This document shows positions 8,957 to 18,349 of a DNA stretch of 64,000 nucleotides, piece after piece (the stretch's first letter is position 1; every line of letters starts with the position of its first letter). The translations under genes and the position numbers were made by a program. The DNA is from an uncultured Pseudomonadales bacterium (GTDB lineage: Bacteria > Pseudomonadota > Gammaproteobacteria > Pseudomonadales > Azotimanducaceae), in NCBI GenBank assembly GCA_951813295.1, contig CATOTI010000003.1, positions 390,033 through 454,032 on the forward strand. Reading direction: 5' to 3'. The notes under the pieces are model-generated. The model ran no database searches and was not told where the DNA came from. It saw only the letters and a list, made by a program, of their open reading frames with translations.

Positions 8957-10651
8957 ATGCGTACATTCGTCGCCGCGATCGGTTTGATCCTTGTCGAGTT
9001 CGCCATGGCGAATCCTTTCGACGTCTTGTTCGAGGGCGGGACGGTGGTCGACGGCACCGGGGCACCACCATCTCGCGCCGATGTCGGCATTCGCGACGGG
9101 CGGATCGTCGCGATCGGAGACCTGGATCCAGCCGACGCGATCGAGGTGGTCGACATCGAATCCCTCGTGCTCGCGCCCGGGTTCATCGATGTGCACAGCC
9201 ACGCCGACGCGGCACTGCGGGATCCGGTCCACGCGGGCATCGTCGGATTCCTGCACCAGGGCGTGACGACCGCGGTCTTCGGCGTCGACGGTGCGATGCA
9301 CCCCGGCACGATGCGGGACTACGTCGTCCTGGCCGAAGACGGAGGCGTGGGGCTCAACTTCATGGCGTATGCGGGCCACAACGGCATTCGGCGCGATGTC
9401 ATGGGGTACGCGCGTCGGTCGCCAACGCCGGATGAACTCGCGCGCATGGCGGACATGGTCGAAGAAGCGATGGAAAACGGCGCGGTGGGTCTTTCCAGCG
9501 GGCTCATGTATCAGCCCGGCAGTTTCGCCGAGACCGACGAGCTGGTCGCGTTGGCGAAGGTTGTGAAGGCTTACGGGGGCCGTTACGACTCACACGTGCG
9601 CGACCCGGCCAATGAACTGTTGGCCTCGCACCAGGAAGCGCTCGACATCGCGGAAGCGGCGGGAATCGCCGCGCATCCGACACATGTCAAAGCGGTCGGC
9701 GGCAAGAACTTCGGCAAAGGCCAGGCCCTCGTCGAGCTTTACCAGAAGCGCATCGATGCCGGTCTCGACGTGACAATCGACGTGTACCCCTACGACGGCG
9801 CCGCGACGAGTCGTCTAGTCGGGCTGCTACGACCCGCCGACGATCCGATTGGCCTGCCGCTCTACGATCGCATTCAGGCGCTCCAGTCGGGTCGAGCACC
9901 GTCGACCGAGATTCCTCAACTCATTGAGGATCTGGTCATGTATTGGCGCACGATCGAGCCGGGCACGGACGTCTACCGCGAGGCGAAACTCAAAACAGAA
10001 GATCCACCCGATGGCGCATATAGCTGGGTCGAGACTGTCGGCTACCAGTCCATGCGCGTCGTCGTGAGTCATGACGAAGCAAAAGTGGGCGAGATGCTGC
10101 GGGACCTGGCGCTCGTTCATGAAGTGACGCCTTTCGAGCTCGTCCGCCGAATGGTCGTCGAGGAAGGCGGCCACGCGATGGTGACGCTGGGTGCGATTCA
10201 GGAATTGGAGGTCCAGCTTCTGTTGAAACAACCCTGGACGATGGTGGCGTCGGACGGCGCCGAGGTCGATCCCCAACACCCACGTGGACGAGGCACTTTT
10301 CCGCGGGTGCTCGGCCGCTACGTGCGCGAATGGGGCGTGATGACGCTCGAGGATGCGGTCTTCAAGATGACGGGCTTACCCGCCGACTATCTAAAACTCG
10401 GGGATCGCGGCGTCGTTCGGGTCGATGCCGTGGCGGATCTGACCGTTTTCGATCCTGAACGCGTCATCGATCGGGCCACGTGGGAAGAGCCGGAACGCTA
10501 TTCCGAAGGCATCGTTCACGTACTCATCGGTGGTCGGTTCGCCCTGCGCGACGGCGAAGTCGAGGCCGCCCGGCACGGGCGTTTCATCCCGTTCCAGGGT
10601 AACGGCGGTTCTAGTCCCGGCTGCGATGTGCGACCGGGACGGGGAGGGTAG
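8957..10651 (+). CDS. N-acyl-D-amino-acid deacylase (amidohydrolase family)
   Basis: 564 residues with a predicted signal peptide (MRTFVAAIGLILVEFAMA), suggesting a periplasmic enzyme releasing D-amino acids from N-acyl derivatives. The metal-binding HxH is DVHSHAD (about residue 80), and the family segment HPTHVKAVGGKNFGKG is present. The ATG at 8957 follows GGAGGG at 8948-8953; an upstream in-frame GTG (8936) would spoil the signal peptide. The C-terminal part carries the family's DLTVFDPE segment. It ends 1 bp from the convergent thiolase. Hydantoinase or dihydroorotase relatives are possible, but the length fits D-aminoacylases. Confidence 0.85.
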   Translation: MRTFVAAIGLILVEFAMANPFDVLFEGGTVVDGTGAPPSRADVGIRDGRIVAIGDLDPADAIEVVDIESLVLAPGFIDVHSHADAALRDPVHAGIVGFLHQGVTTAVFGVDGAMHPGTMRDYVVLAEDGGVGLNFMAYAGHNGIRRDVMGYARRSPTPDELARMADMVEEAMENGAVGLSSGLMYQPGSFAETDELVALAKVVKAYGGRYDSHVRDPANELLASHQEALDIAEAAGIAAHPTHVKAVGGKNFGKGQALVELYQKRIDAGLDVTIDVYPYDGAATSRLVGLLRPADDPIGLPLYDRIQALQSGRAPSTEIPQLIEDLVMYWRTIEPGTDVYREAKLKTEDPPDGAYSWVETVGYQSMRVVVSHDEAKVGEMLRDLALVHEVTPFELVRRMVVEEGGHAMVTLGAIQELEVQLLLKQPWTMVASDGAEVDPQHPRGRGTFPRVLGRYVREWGVMTLEDAVFKMTGLPADYLKLGDRGVVRVDAVADLTVFDPERVIDRATWEEPERYSEGIVHVLIGGRFALRDGEVEAARHGRFIPFQGNGGSSPGCDVRPGRGG

Positions 10652-11899
10652 CTAGACCCGCTCGATGATGATGGCGGGGGCCATGCCGCCGCCGGCACAC
10701 ATCGTGATGAGTGCGCGCTGCTTGTTCTGCCGCTCGAGCTCATCGAGTGCCGTGCCGATCAGGATCGATCCGGTCGCGCCGATCGGGTGACCGAGCGCCA
10801 TCGCACCACCGTTGACGTTGACGATCTCGCGATCGAGGTCGAGGTCGCGGATGAACTTTTCGGCGACCACGGAGAACGCTTCGTTGATTTCCCAGAGATC
10901 GATGTCGTCCGTCGTGAGTCCGGCACGTTCGAGTACCTTCTTCGCCGCCGGCACCGGTGCGTTGAGCATCAGTGTCGGGCAGTCGCCCATGTTCGCCATG
11001 GCGACGATTCGCGCGCGGGGCGTCAAGCCGTTCTTCTCGGCATAGCTCTCGGAGGCGAGCAGGATGCACGCCGCGCCGTCGACGACGCCGGACGAGTTAC
11101 CGGCATGGTGGACGTGGTTGATGCTGCCATCGAGCTGCGGGTACTTCTGATAGATCATCGAGCCGAACGTAGTGCCTTCTTCGTCGAAGGGTGCCGCGGC
11201 CATTTGATCGAAAACGGTTCGCAGCTCAGCCAGCGAGTCCATGCTCGTTCCCGGACGCGGGAACTCTTCGCGGTCGAGCGCGACCGTGCCGTCGTCGTTG
11301 TGGACCGGCACGAGCGACTTATCGAAACGGCCTTCGGCCATCGCGCGAGCCGCGCGTTCCTGGCTGACGACCGCGAGTCGGTCGACGGCCTCCCGGTCGA
11401 TGCCCTCGAGCGTCGCGATGGCGTCGGCGGCGCAAACGCCTTGCTGCGTCTGCGGGTGCAGGGAACGCAGGTGCTTGTTGCCGGCATCAAAAACCGGCGG
11501 AATCGTCGGATCGACCATCGTCGCGGTCAGGCTCATCATCTCGGTGCCGCCGGAGACGACCAGATCTTCCATTCCGGCCATAACCTGAGCCGCGCCCATG
11601 TTCACCGACGTGATGCCGGAACCGCAGAACCGGTCGAGTGTCACGCCCGACGCTTTGGTGTCGTAGCCCGCGTCGAGAGCGGCCATACGGCCGAGGTCGT
11701 AGCCTTGTTGACCTTTCTGAGAGCTCGTCCCCCAGATCACGTCGTCGATCTCGTCGGTCTTGAGGTTGTTTCGCTCGGCCAGCGCTTTCAGCACGGTGGA
11801 AGCGAGGCGTTGTGGGTGCAGGTGCGCCAGCGCACCGCGACCTTGTTTACCGATACCCCGCGGTGTGCGGCAGGCGTCGATGATGAAAGCATCAGCCAT
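10652..11899 (-). CDS. Acetyl-CoA C-acyltransferase (thiolase, FadA/AtoB family)
   Basis: 415 residues. The nucleophile Cys sits in DRFCGSGITSVNMGA, the Asn-Glu-Ala-Phe motif is NEAFSVV, the His motif is GGAMALGHPIGATG, and the C-terminal Cys-Gly loop is CAGGGMAPA. All catalytic residues appear intact. The enzyme would cleave 3-ketoacyl-CoA or condense acyl-CoA. Nearby SDR and enoyl-CoA hydratase genes fit a beta-oxidation-type role, but they are not in one operon. Which chain length it prefers is unknown. Confidence 0.92.
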   Translation of the reverse strand: MADAFIIDACRTPRGIGKQGRGALAHLHPQRLASTVLKALAERNNLKTDEIDDVIWGTSSQKGQQGYDLGRMAALDAGYDTKASGVTLDRFCGSGITSVNMGAAQVMAGMEDLVVSGGTEMMSLTATMVDPTIPPVFDAGNKHLRSLHPQTQQGVCAADAIATLEGIDREAVDRLAVVSQERAARAMAEGRFDKSLVPVHNDDGTVALDREEFPRPGTSMDSLAELRTVFDQMAAAPFDEEGTTFGSMIYQKYPQLDGSINHVHHAGNSSGVVDGAACILLASESYAEKNGLTPRARIVAMANMGDCPTLMLNAPVPAAKKVLERAGLTTDDIDLWEINEAFSVVAEKFIRDLDLDREIVNVNGGAMALGHPIGATGSILIGTALDELERQNKQRALITMCAGGGMAPAIIIERV

Positions 11900-12022
11900 G
11901 AGGAATCCTCGGGTTTGCTCGTCGAGCGTACGTTAGGGTTTAGTTTGATCGGTCGCGACTTTAGCAAAGCGCATGCGCCGCGGCATCGGCGTGGCGGTTC
12001 GAAAATCAGGGAGAAGAATGCG

Positions 12023-12724
12023 TTGAGTACTCCACGGCTCTTTCACGTCGGCGTGCCGGGGTTCGTCCAGTCACGGGCGTTTCGTTGCATCTGGCTTCTG
12101 GAGGAAATCGGGGTCGATGATTTCGAGGTCGTCATGGTGACCCCGGGACAGCCCTACGGGCCGCAGATGCGAAGCTACGGCGTTCGCCATTCGCGCAAAC
12201 TCCCGACCCTCGAGCTCGACGGCCAGGAGATCTCCGAGTCGGGCGTGATCTGCCAGGTATTGGCCGAACGATACGCCGAGCATAAGTCGCTCCTCGGACG
12301 TCCCGAGGAACGGCTGGAACTGCTGCAATGGATCGCGATGGCGGAGACCTGCATCACCTTTCGAATTCCGCTCCTGCCGACGCTCATGAGACCCGATCAG
12401 GACCTCGATTCGATCCGCACCGGCGCGGTCGAGCCGATGCGCGCCGTCTTCCGCGACAACATCGAGCGATTCGAGGAACACTTCGACGAGCGCGGCAGCG
12501 ATTACCTGCTGGCGAGCGGGTTCAGTGCGGCGGACACCATGTGCGGGTGGAGTCTGGATACGTTGCACTCGTGGGGCGTCATGGATCTCTCGGCGGGTGA
12601 TTCGCCGAAAACTCTCGCCTACCTCGAACGGCTACGCGCACGTCCTGCCTTCCTCGAGGCCGAGAAGTACGTGAACGTAGCGCCGGGTCGCTATTCCCGT
12701 GGCTGCGCGCCCCTCGACGATTGA
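12023..12724 (+). CDS. Glutathione S-transferase family protein
   Basis: About 233 residues. The thioredoxin-fold N-terminus (RLFHVGVPGFVQSRAFRCIW) is followed by the GST signature KLPTLELDGQEISESGVI, with conserved Pro and Glu-Ser glutathione-binding residues. The C-terminal helical domain has FSAADTMCGW with the N-capping Asp. I chose TTG at 12023 because GGGAG lies about 10 bp upstream; the open frame running far upstream is antisense to the thiolase gene. It probably detoxifies or isomerises electrophiles; the substrate is unknown. Confidence 0.85.
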   Translation: MSTPRLFHVGVPGFVQSRAFRCIWLLEEIGVDDFEVVMVTPGQPYGPQMRSYGVRHSRKLPTLELDGQEISESGVICQVLAERYAEHKSLLGRPEERLELLQWIAMAETCITFRIPLLPTLMRPDQDLDSIRTGAVEPMRAVFRDNIERFEEHFDERGSDYLLASGFSAADTMCGWSLDTLHSWGVMDLSAGDSPKTLAYLERLRARPAFLEAEKYVNVAPGRYSRGCAPLDD

Positions 12725-12782
12725 ACACCAACAGGTGAGCTTCCGGGCTTGGCAGCAAGCATCAGTCTGAAAAGGAGCCGAC

Positions 12783-13553
12783 ATGCCTGTTCTCGAAAAC
12801 CAACACGCGCTCATCACCGGCGGCGGGAGCGGCATCGGCTTGGCTACCGCGCGCGTGTTACTCGCTGATGGTGCGCGTGTGACGCTGCTCGGACGCACTG
12901 TCGGCCGGCTCGAAGAAGCAGTCGCACAGTTGGGTGATGGTGCTTCGTTCGTGGCGGCCGATATCGCCGATGAAACCGTGCTCGAACGAGCGGTCGCTCA
13001 GGCCAACGAGCGCGAGCCGTTGACGATCGCGGTGGCCAATGCCGGCACCGGAACGGCCGGCCCGATGCTGATGACGAGTCGTGATGAGTGGCAGCGCGTC
13101 ATGGACACCAACCTGAACGGTACGTTCTTCACCTTCAAACATGCAGGTGCCGCGATTGCGGCGAACGGTGGCGGTGCGATGTGCGCGGTGTCGTCGATCG
13201 CGGGACTTCGCACCCACAAGCTGATGGCGGCGTACTGCACGAGCAAGGCGGCCATCGACATGCTCGTCCGTAACGCCGCCGATGAGCTCGGCGCGCAAGG
13301 GGTGCGTGTCAACAGCGTCTGCCCTGGTCTCGTCGAGACCGACCTATCGGCCGGGTTGCACGAAAACGAGGCCATGCGCGCGGATTACGTTTCGTGCATG
13401 CCGCTCGCGCGGGTTGGTTCACCCGACGATGTCGCCTCGGTCATTCGATTCCTGACCGGGCCCGAGTCGAGCTGGATGACCGGCGTCGTGGTGCCCGTCG
13501 ACGGCGGACACCACCTGCGTCGCGGGCCTAACCTCGAGGTGATGGCACCCTGA
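12783..13553 (+). CDS. Short-chain dehydrogenase/reductase (SDR)
   Basis: 256-residue classical SDR. The cofactor motif is GGGSGIG (14-20), the active-site Ser is in SSIAGL, and the YxxxK is YCTSK. The structural motif NAG and the C-terminal MTGVVVPVDGG are typical. AAGGAG lies 6 bp before the ATG. It sits 58 bp downstream of the GST gene on the same strand and may be co-transcribed. The likely role is NAD(P)-dependent oxidation of an alcohol or reduction of a keto group; the substrate is not evident. Confidence 0.9.
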   Translation: MPVLENQHALITGGGSGIGLATARVLLADGARVTLLGRTVGRLEEAVAQLGDGASFVAADIADETVLERAVAQANEREPLTIAVANAGTGTAGPMLMTSRDEWQRVMDTNLNGTFFTFKHAGAAIAANGGGAMCAVSSIAGLRTHKLMAAYCTSKAAIDMLVRNAADELGAQGVRVNSVCPGLVETDLSAGLHENEAMRADYVSCMPLARVGSPDDVASVIRFLTGPESSWMTGVVVPVDGGHHLRRGPNLEVMAP

Positions 13554-13560
13554 GCATCGT

Positions 13561-15195
13561 TTACCGGTTCGAGTAGCGGTCGCCGTAAGCGTCACTGTCG
13601 TCCAGCAACCGGCGCTGTGCGCCGCGCGCATCGTTGACGATTTGCGGTTCGACATCGAAGACCATCACAGGCCGAGCGTCGGTGTCGTAGGCCGGCCAAT
13701 GCGGGATGAGCGCGTTGTTCGGATCCCCGGTCTTCGCAAAGGCAATCCACGTCTCCGAGAGGACATCGGCGACACGCTGTTGCTCCTCACCGATGCCGGA
13801 CATGCTCGCTGAGTTGGCGACGTTGTCGAAAACGAAACCGATTTCGAGCGCGTGCGGTGAGCGCCACTTGCCGCCGTCGACGGGCGTATCCCAATTGAAG
13901 AGATAGAGGTAGGCCGGGGCGGTGCCTTGGGCCACCTTTCGTTCGGCTTGCGTGACATGACCGGCCGCCCAACGGGCATCGGTCGTAGCTTCGAAGAGCA
14001 CGTCAGCGGGCGCGGCTTGCGGATCGAGTTCGCGATACCCGGCAATGACGGCATCGATATCCTTGTCGGGATAGGTCGTCGCTAGAACCTCTTTTACGCC
14101 GGACCAATCGAGATCGAACGAGGCGGGATTACTGGCGCCGATGAAGAGCGAGCTTTCCGTGCGGGTCGTGCCAAGCATCATCGGCACGTTGGCCCCGGTA
14201 GGGGACGCATCGGGTTCAAAGGGGTGGCGTAACAGGGTTCGGCCATCGATGGTCGGTGCGTTGCCGGCCCCGGTTCCTCGCCGCGCGGCGCTCAGTTCTT
14301 CGACGGATACCGATCGGATCTGATCGATTGTCTCGGCGGTGAGGCCGAGGTTCTCGACGACCTGGTCCGCCGACGCCTGGGCGGCGGTGGCCTCGGGAAA
14401 CCGAATCATGGCGCCCGATTGCACGACGGCGCGGTGGAAGAGGCCCTCGGCCGCGGGCGTGTTCATCAACGTCGAAACCTTCGCGCCGCCGCCGGACTCG
14501 CCAAAGATCATGACGGTATCGGGATCCCCGCCGAATGCTTCGATGTTGTCGCGCACCCACTCGAGCGCCTGGACCATGTCGAGCACGCCCGCGACCGCTG
14601 AATTCTCGAATCCTTCGCCATAGTGGTTGAGTGCCATATAGCCGTAAATGTTCAACCGATGATTGATCGTGACGACGACGACATCGCCGCGGGCGGCGAG
14701 GCGAGAACCTTCGTAAGCGAGTGACGATCCACTCCCGCTCGCAAAACCGCCGCCGTGCAGCCAGACCATCACCGCGCGCTCTCGACCATCGGCGATGCCG
14801 GGCGTCCAGACGTTCAGGAACAGACAGTCCTCGCTCATCGGTGGTGCGGGATCGGGACGCCAGGACGTGAACAGACCGGCGGCGTTGCCCGTCGGCGTCT
14901 GTGGACAGGATGCTGCGTAGGCGGTCGTTTCGGCGGCGTCGGTCCAGGGCTCGGGGTTAGCCGGTGCCGCGAACCTCGTCATCGACGTGTCGGCGCCGTA
15001 GCGGATCCCCTTGAAGGCGAATACCTCCCCGCTGCGTTGCCCGCGGACGGGGCCGTACTCGGTCTTGGCGATCGGCCCGGCTTCAACCGCAACCACGGGT
15101 TCGGCCGGCGGCGGTGATTCATTCTGGCCACAGGCGACAAGAAGTGCGGTCAAGAGGGTGACCGCGGCGACAGGGGTTATTCGAGAAGAACGCAT
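13561..15195 (-). CDS. Type-B carboxylesterase, lipoprotein
   Basis: 544 residues. I start at the ATG at 15195 because it gives a lipoprotein signal peptide ending in a lipobox (LLVAC); the longer frame runs through the next gene. The nucleophile elbow is GESGGG, the catalytic His lies in SPHALEIGFVF, and EDCLFLNVW is the second family signature. It is probably anchored to the outer membrane or periplasm and hydrolyses carboxylic esters. It converges with the SDR gene, 7 bp away. Confidence 0.9.
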   Translation of the reverse strand: MRSSRITPVAAVTLLTALLVACGQNESPPPAEPVVAVEAGPIAKTEYGPVRGQRSGEVFAFKGIRYGADTSMTRFAAPANPEPWTDAAETTAYAASCPQTPTGNAAGLFTSWRPDPAPPMSEDCLFLNVWTPGIADGRERAVMVWLHGGGFASGSGSSLAYEGSRLAARGDVVVVTINHRLNIYGYMALNHYGEGFENSAVAGVLDMVQALEWVRDNIEAFGGDPDTVMIFGESGGGAKVSTLMNTPAAEGLFHRAVVQSGAMIRFPEATAAQASADQVVENLGLTAETIDQIRSVSVEELSAARRGTGAGNAPTIDGRTLLRHPFEPDASPTGANVPMMLGTTRTESSLFIGASNPASFDLDWSGVKEVLATTYPDKDIDAVIAGYRELDPQAAPADVLFEATTDARWAAGHVTQAERKVAQGTAPAYLYLFNWDTPVDGGKWRSPHALEIGFVFDNVANSASMSGIGEEQQRVADVLSETWIAFAKTGDPNNALIPHWPAYDTDARPVMVFDVEPQIVNDARGAQRRLLDDSDAYGDRYSNR

Positions 15196-15290
15196 GGGCG
15201 CCCCGCTAACGTGATTCAGTCGTCGGGACTTTGCCACAAGCGGCGGGATGGCTGCCGGCCGCAGCGTCTCGGTACCGGACGAACGACACG

Positions 15291-16718
15291 CTAGGTTGCC
15301 GTGCGGCGCGCCTTGAGTTCTTCCATCATCGCCTCGTGCGATTCCTGGGTGATGTTGTACATGCCCATGAACAGCATGCCGGCGCCGACGATCAGCCAAT
15401 ACAACGGCCCGCACATGAAGAAGAGCCCGTCGAGGATCTCCGGGGTCAACGACTCCCGGGTGGCGTTCTCGGGGAATCCGATGATCTCGAGTCCAAAGCC
15501 GCCGATCAGTCCCCCCAACCCCGCGGTTGCCTTCAGAGCGAAAGCGCGAATCGCGAACACGACACCTTCGGCGCGCCTGCCCGTGCGAAACTCGTGCTCA
15601 TCGGCGATGTCGACGAGTTGCGAGTCGATCACGATCGGGACGACCGGCAGGATCAGCAGACCGAGGAACAGGCAGCCGAAGAGGCTCGGCAACATCCAGA
15701 CGGATTCGTTGGGCGGAAAGAAGCCGATCATCTTGAGGGTGTGCGGCAGGCCAACGAGCGTCGCGCAGATGATGCACGTGTAGATGACCGTCAGTTTCTT
15801 GTCGAGGCGTCGGGTGAGCCATGCCGCCGCGGGCAAAGCGACGAACATCCCCGGCACGCCGACCAGCGCTCGAAGTGCTAGCTCGTCGGTGCTGAGATCG
15901 AATCCGTAGATGAACGTGTAGGTCGCGACGACCCCGAGGATGCCGCCCGAGACGAGCATGACGAGCCAGGCAACGCAAACGGACAGATACGCTTTGCTGC
16001 GCACGAGCGACATGAGGTCGTTCAAGCTATCGCGCATTCTCACCCGCTGACCGTCGACAGAATGCAGCCGGGGAATCTGGTCTCTCGTGCCGGCAATGCA
16101 GATCAGGAGCGCGATACACATGATCGTCACCCCGGCGGTCGCCATCGGCAGATAGCCGGCCGGGTTCAGGAGGCCGTTTTCGAAGCCGTCGGTCTCGGGG
16201 AAGTACACGACGAGGACGAGCGCACCGAGCGCGGCACCGCCGAGCATGCCGATCACCGAATTGAGACCGAAAATTTGCGTGCGCTCGTGGTAGTCATCGG
16301 TCAGTTCCGCGCCTAAAGCGTCGTGTGGAACGACGTAAAACGTCTTGCCGAGGCGCATGAGGATGAGCGCACCCATGAACCACCAGAAATAGGCAGTTTC
16401 CGACAAGCCATCCGGCGGAACGTAGAGCAGAAAAAAGCCGAGGCACAATGGCGCCATCGCAATCAGCATGAACGGATGGCGACGCCCCCATTTCGAGCGG
16501 AAGTTGTCCGAGAGCGATCCGACCAGGGGATCGGAAATCGCATCGACGACGCTCGCCACCAGGAATACGACGCCGCACAGGTACGCATTGACGCCGAGCA
16601 CCTGGTTGTAGAACAGCATCGTCGCGACGCCGGCGGCGCTCATGACCGCTTCGTCGAGAGCGCCCGCCGAGAACGCGAGCTTGGTCTTGAGCGTGACGTT
16701 TGCGGTTCGCGCGGTCAT
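15291..16718 (-). CDS. MFS transporter, GPH (MelB-like) sugar:cation symporter family
   Basis: 475 residues with about 12 hydrophobic helices. The cytoplasmic loop SDNFRSKWGRRHPFM matches the GPH/MelB signature, and DPLVGSLSD precedes it. This family couples uptake of glycosides, pentosides or hexuronides to Na+ or H+; the actual substrate cannot be told. It lies upstream of the esterase gene on the same strand with 95 bp between. The neighbouring carotenoid oxygenase is also on this strand but is separated by a palindrome. Confidence 0.85.
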   Translation of the reverse strand: MTARTANVTLKTKLAFSAGALDEAVMSAAGVATMLFYNQVLGVNAYLCGVVFLVASVVDAISDPLVGSLSDNFRSKWGRRHPFMLIAMAPLCLGFFLLYVPPDGLSETAYFWWFMGALILMRLGKTFYVVPHDALGAELTDDYHERTQIFGLNSVIGMLGGAALGALVLVVYFPETDGFENGLLNPAGYLPMATAGVTIMCIALLICIAGTRDQIPRLHSVDGQRVRMRDSLNDLMSLVRSKAYLSVCVAWLVMLVSGGILGVVATYTFIYGFDLSTDELALRALVGVPGMFVALPAAAWLTRRLDKKLTVIYTCIICATLVGLPHTLKMIGFFPPNESVWMLPSLFGCLFLGLLILPVVPIVIDSQLVDIADEHEFRTGRRAEGVVFAIRAFALKATAGLGGLIGGFGLEIIGFPENATRESLTPEILDGLFFMCGPLYWLIVGAGMLFMGMYNITQESHEAMMEELKARRTAT

Positions 16719-16847
16719 TTCGACGAACCTGGGTTGGCGGCACGTTTCATCGTTTCGCTTGTTGTTTGAGCGTCCTCGGTCTCGATTCCGAGAACGCGGT
16801 GGGACGAGCGCCGCGCGCTGAGCCCGAAGGGTTTACGAGGTAAAAGT

Positions 16848-16873
16848 CGGGGCAGAGTCCGGACTCTGCCCCG
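16848..16873. repeat. 26 bp perfect palindrome, REP-like / candidate terminator
   Basis: A perfect inverted repeat beginning CGGGGCAGAGTCC followed directly by its complement. It lies 13 bp past the stop of the carotenoid oxygenase gene (minus strand), and on that strand it is followed by ACTTTTACC, so it could end that transcript. Similar GGGGCAGAGTC palindromes occur as dispersed REP elements in many proteobacteria; this link is from memory. Confidence 0.6.
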
Positions 16874-16885
16874 GTTCTCCCGCGT

Positions 16886-18241
16886 TCAGTTGGCGACCGA
16901 AGCGGGAATCCAACTGCCGTGAAAACCGCCCGGAATCCGCGGCAGGTCGATTGACGCGACCGGCGTTTTGTCCATCGTCGCTGCATCCAGGATGACGAAC
17001 TGGCTGGTGTCGGTCGCGGCGTCGTGGACGTACGTCATCAGGTAGCCGTCGTCTTCAGCCTTCGGGTCTGCCGCGGGCACGAATACGGGTTCACCGGACG
17101 TGCGACCTTCGCCGAGCTCGATGTCGAGACGCGCCCCTGTGTCGCGGTCGTACTTCAAGATCGCGCCTGACTGGCTGCCGGGATCGTCTCCGCCGAACTC
17201 TCCGGACATCCCCATCATGTAGCCGTAGCGGTGTTTCAGGCCCACCACGCTATCCGCGACGCGCGGAAACTCCGCCGAGCGGTCGTCGACCTGCTCCTCG
17301 TGAACCTTCCCCGTGCTCGTGTTGATCGTCCACCGCCAGAGCTCGGGATTCGGGAAGTCCATGGACGATTCGCGCCACATGTGGCTGAACCGGGCGACGT
17401 CGAGCACGATGTTGTCGCCGTCCTCATACGAGTTCATGGGGTGGAAGACGTAACAGGGGTTGATGTCGTACCACGTGACGTCCTGATTCGTGCCGGTGCG
17501 GGGCATGACACCGAGCCGCGCGGGATAGTTGTCGTCCCAACGAATCGGCATGTCGCCCTGCATCGCAAGCTCGAGGTTAAAGACCGCGGGTAGGTCCATG
17601 AAGATGACGAAATTTCGAGTGACGTTGAAGTCGTGCATCATCGTGGGACCACCGACGGTGATGTCCTCCGTCTGGGCCAGCGTGCCGTCGGCGGCGACCC
17701 TCAGATAGCGCAGGTAGGGTTCGAACGACGAATAGCCGAAGGCCAGCATCTCGCCGGTTACCGGGCAGATCTTCGGGTGAGCCGTGAAAGATCCCGTCAG
17801 CACACCGTCGTAGTCCGTGGCGCCGACCGTATTCAGGTCGCCGTCGACGACGTACGGAAAGTGACCCTCTTCCAGCGCGAGAATCTTGCCGGCATGCCCG
17901 ACCACGTGGGTGTTGGCCTTGGACGCGGTTTTGTCCATCAGGACTGACGGATCCAGGATGTTCAGATCAGGATTCTTGATGAACGGCGTCTGCACATAAC
18001 GGTTGCGGTACCACTCGGCCTTGCCGTCCCGTAGGCGCACGCCGTGAAGCATCCCGTCGCCGAAGAACGGGTGGTCGCTCGTTCCGCTCAAGGGGTTCGC
18101 TCCGTTGCGTACGTATCGACCGTCGAGCTCCGCGGGTATCGATCCGGTGACCTCGAGATCGCTGAGGCTCAGCTCTTCTGTGACGGGGCGGCCGTTGCCG
18201 CGCAGGTGAGAGGGCGTGTCGTTGGTCGCGGGTTCTGCCAT
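16886..18241 (-). CDS. Carotenoid oxygenase family protein
   Basis: 451 residues of the RPE65/carotenoid-cleavage dioxygenase family, which uses a non-heme Fe(II) held by four His on a seven-bladed propeller. Candidate ligands are the His in FTAHPKI, MMHDFNV, VFHPMNSYED and GGFHGSW. The N-terminal RYVRNGANPL and FFGDGMLHGVRL are also family hallmarks. It would cleave a double bond in an apocarotenoid, stilbene or lignin-derived compound. No carotenoid biosynthesis genes are nearby, so a scavenging role is plausible. Confidence 0.9.
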   Translation of the reverse strand: MAEPATNDTPSHLRGNGRPVTEELSLSDLEVTGSIPAELDGRYVRNGANPLSGTSDHPFFGDGMLHGVRLRDGKAEWYRNRYVQTPFIKNPDLNILDPSVLMDKTASKANTHVVGHAGKILALEEGHFPYVVDGDLNTVGATDYDGVLTGSFTAHPKICPVTGEMLAFGYSSFEPYLRYLRVAADGTLAQTEDITVGGPTMMHDFNVTRNFVIFMDLPAVFNLELAMQGDMPIRWDDNYPARLGVMPRTGTNQDVTWYDINPCYVFHPMNSYEDGDNIVLDVARFSHMWRESSMDFPNPELWRWTINTSTGKVHEEQVDDRSAEFPRVADSVVGLKHRYGYMMGMSGEFGGDDPGSQSGAILKYDRDTGARLDIELGEGRTSGEPVFVPAADPKAEDDGYLMTYVHDAATDTSQFVILDAATMDKTPVASIDLPRIPGGFHGSWIPASVAN

Positions 18242-18349
18242 GGCAGGAATCTCCGGGTTATCGTTGGGTCGAGTATGCGGTAAACATCGCGCACGAACCC
18301 AAGGCGTCGTCGTGCCGCCTGGTGGGCACCCCAGTCGAGGAGAACCGTT

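Noticed and set aside
10787..12022. Very long plus-strand open frame upstream of the GST gene
   Set aside because: It is antisense to the thiolase gene, which has full catalytic motifs; the frame is open because of GC-rich codon bias. Only the part from 12,023 is real.
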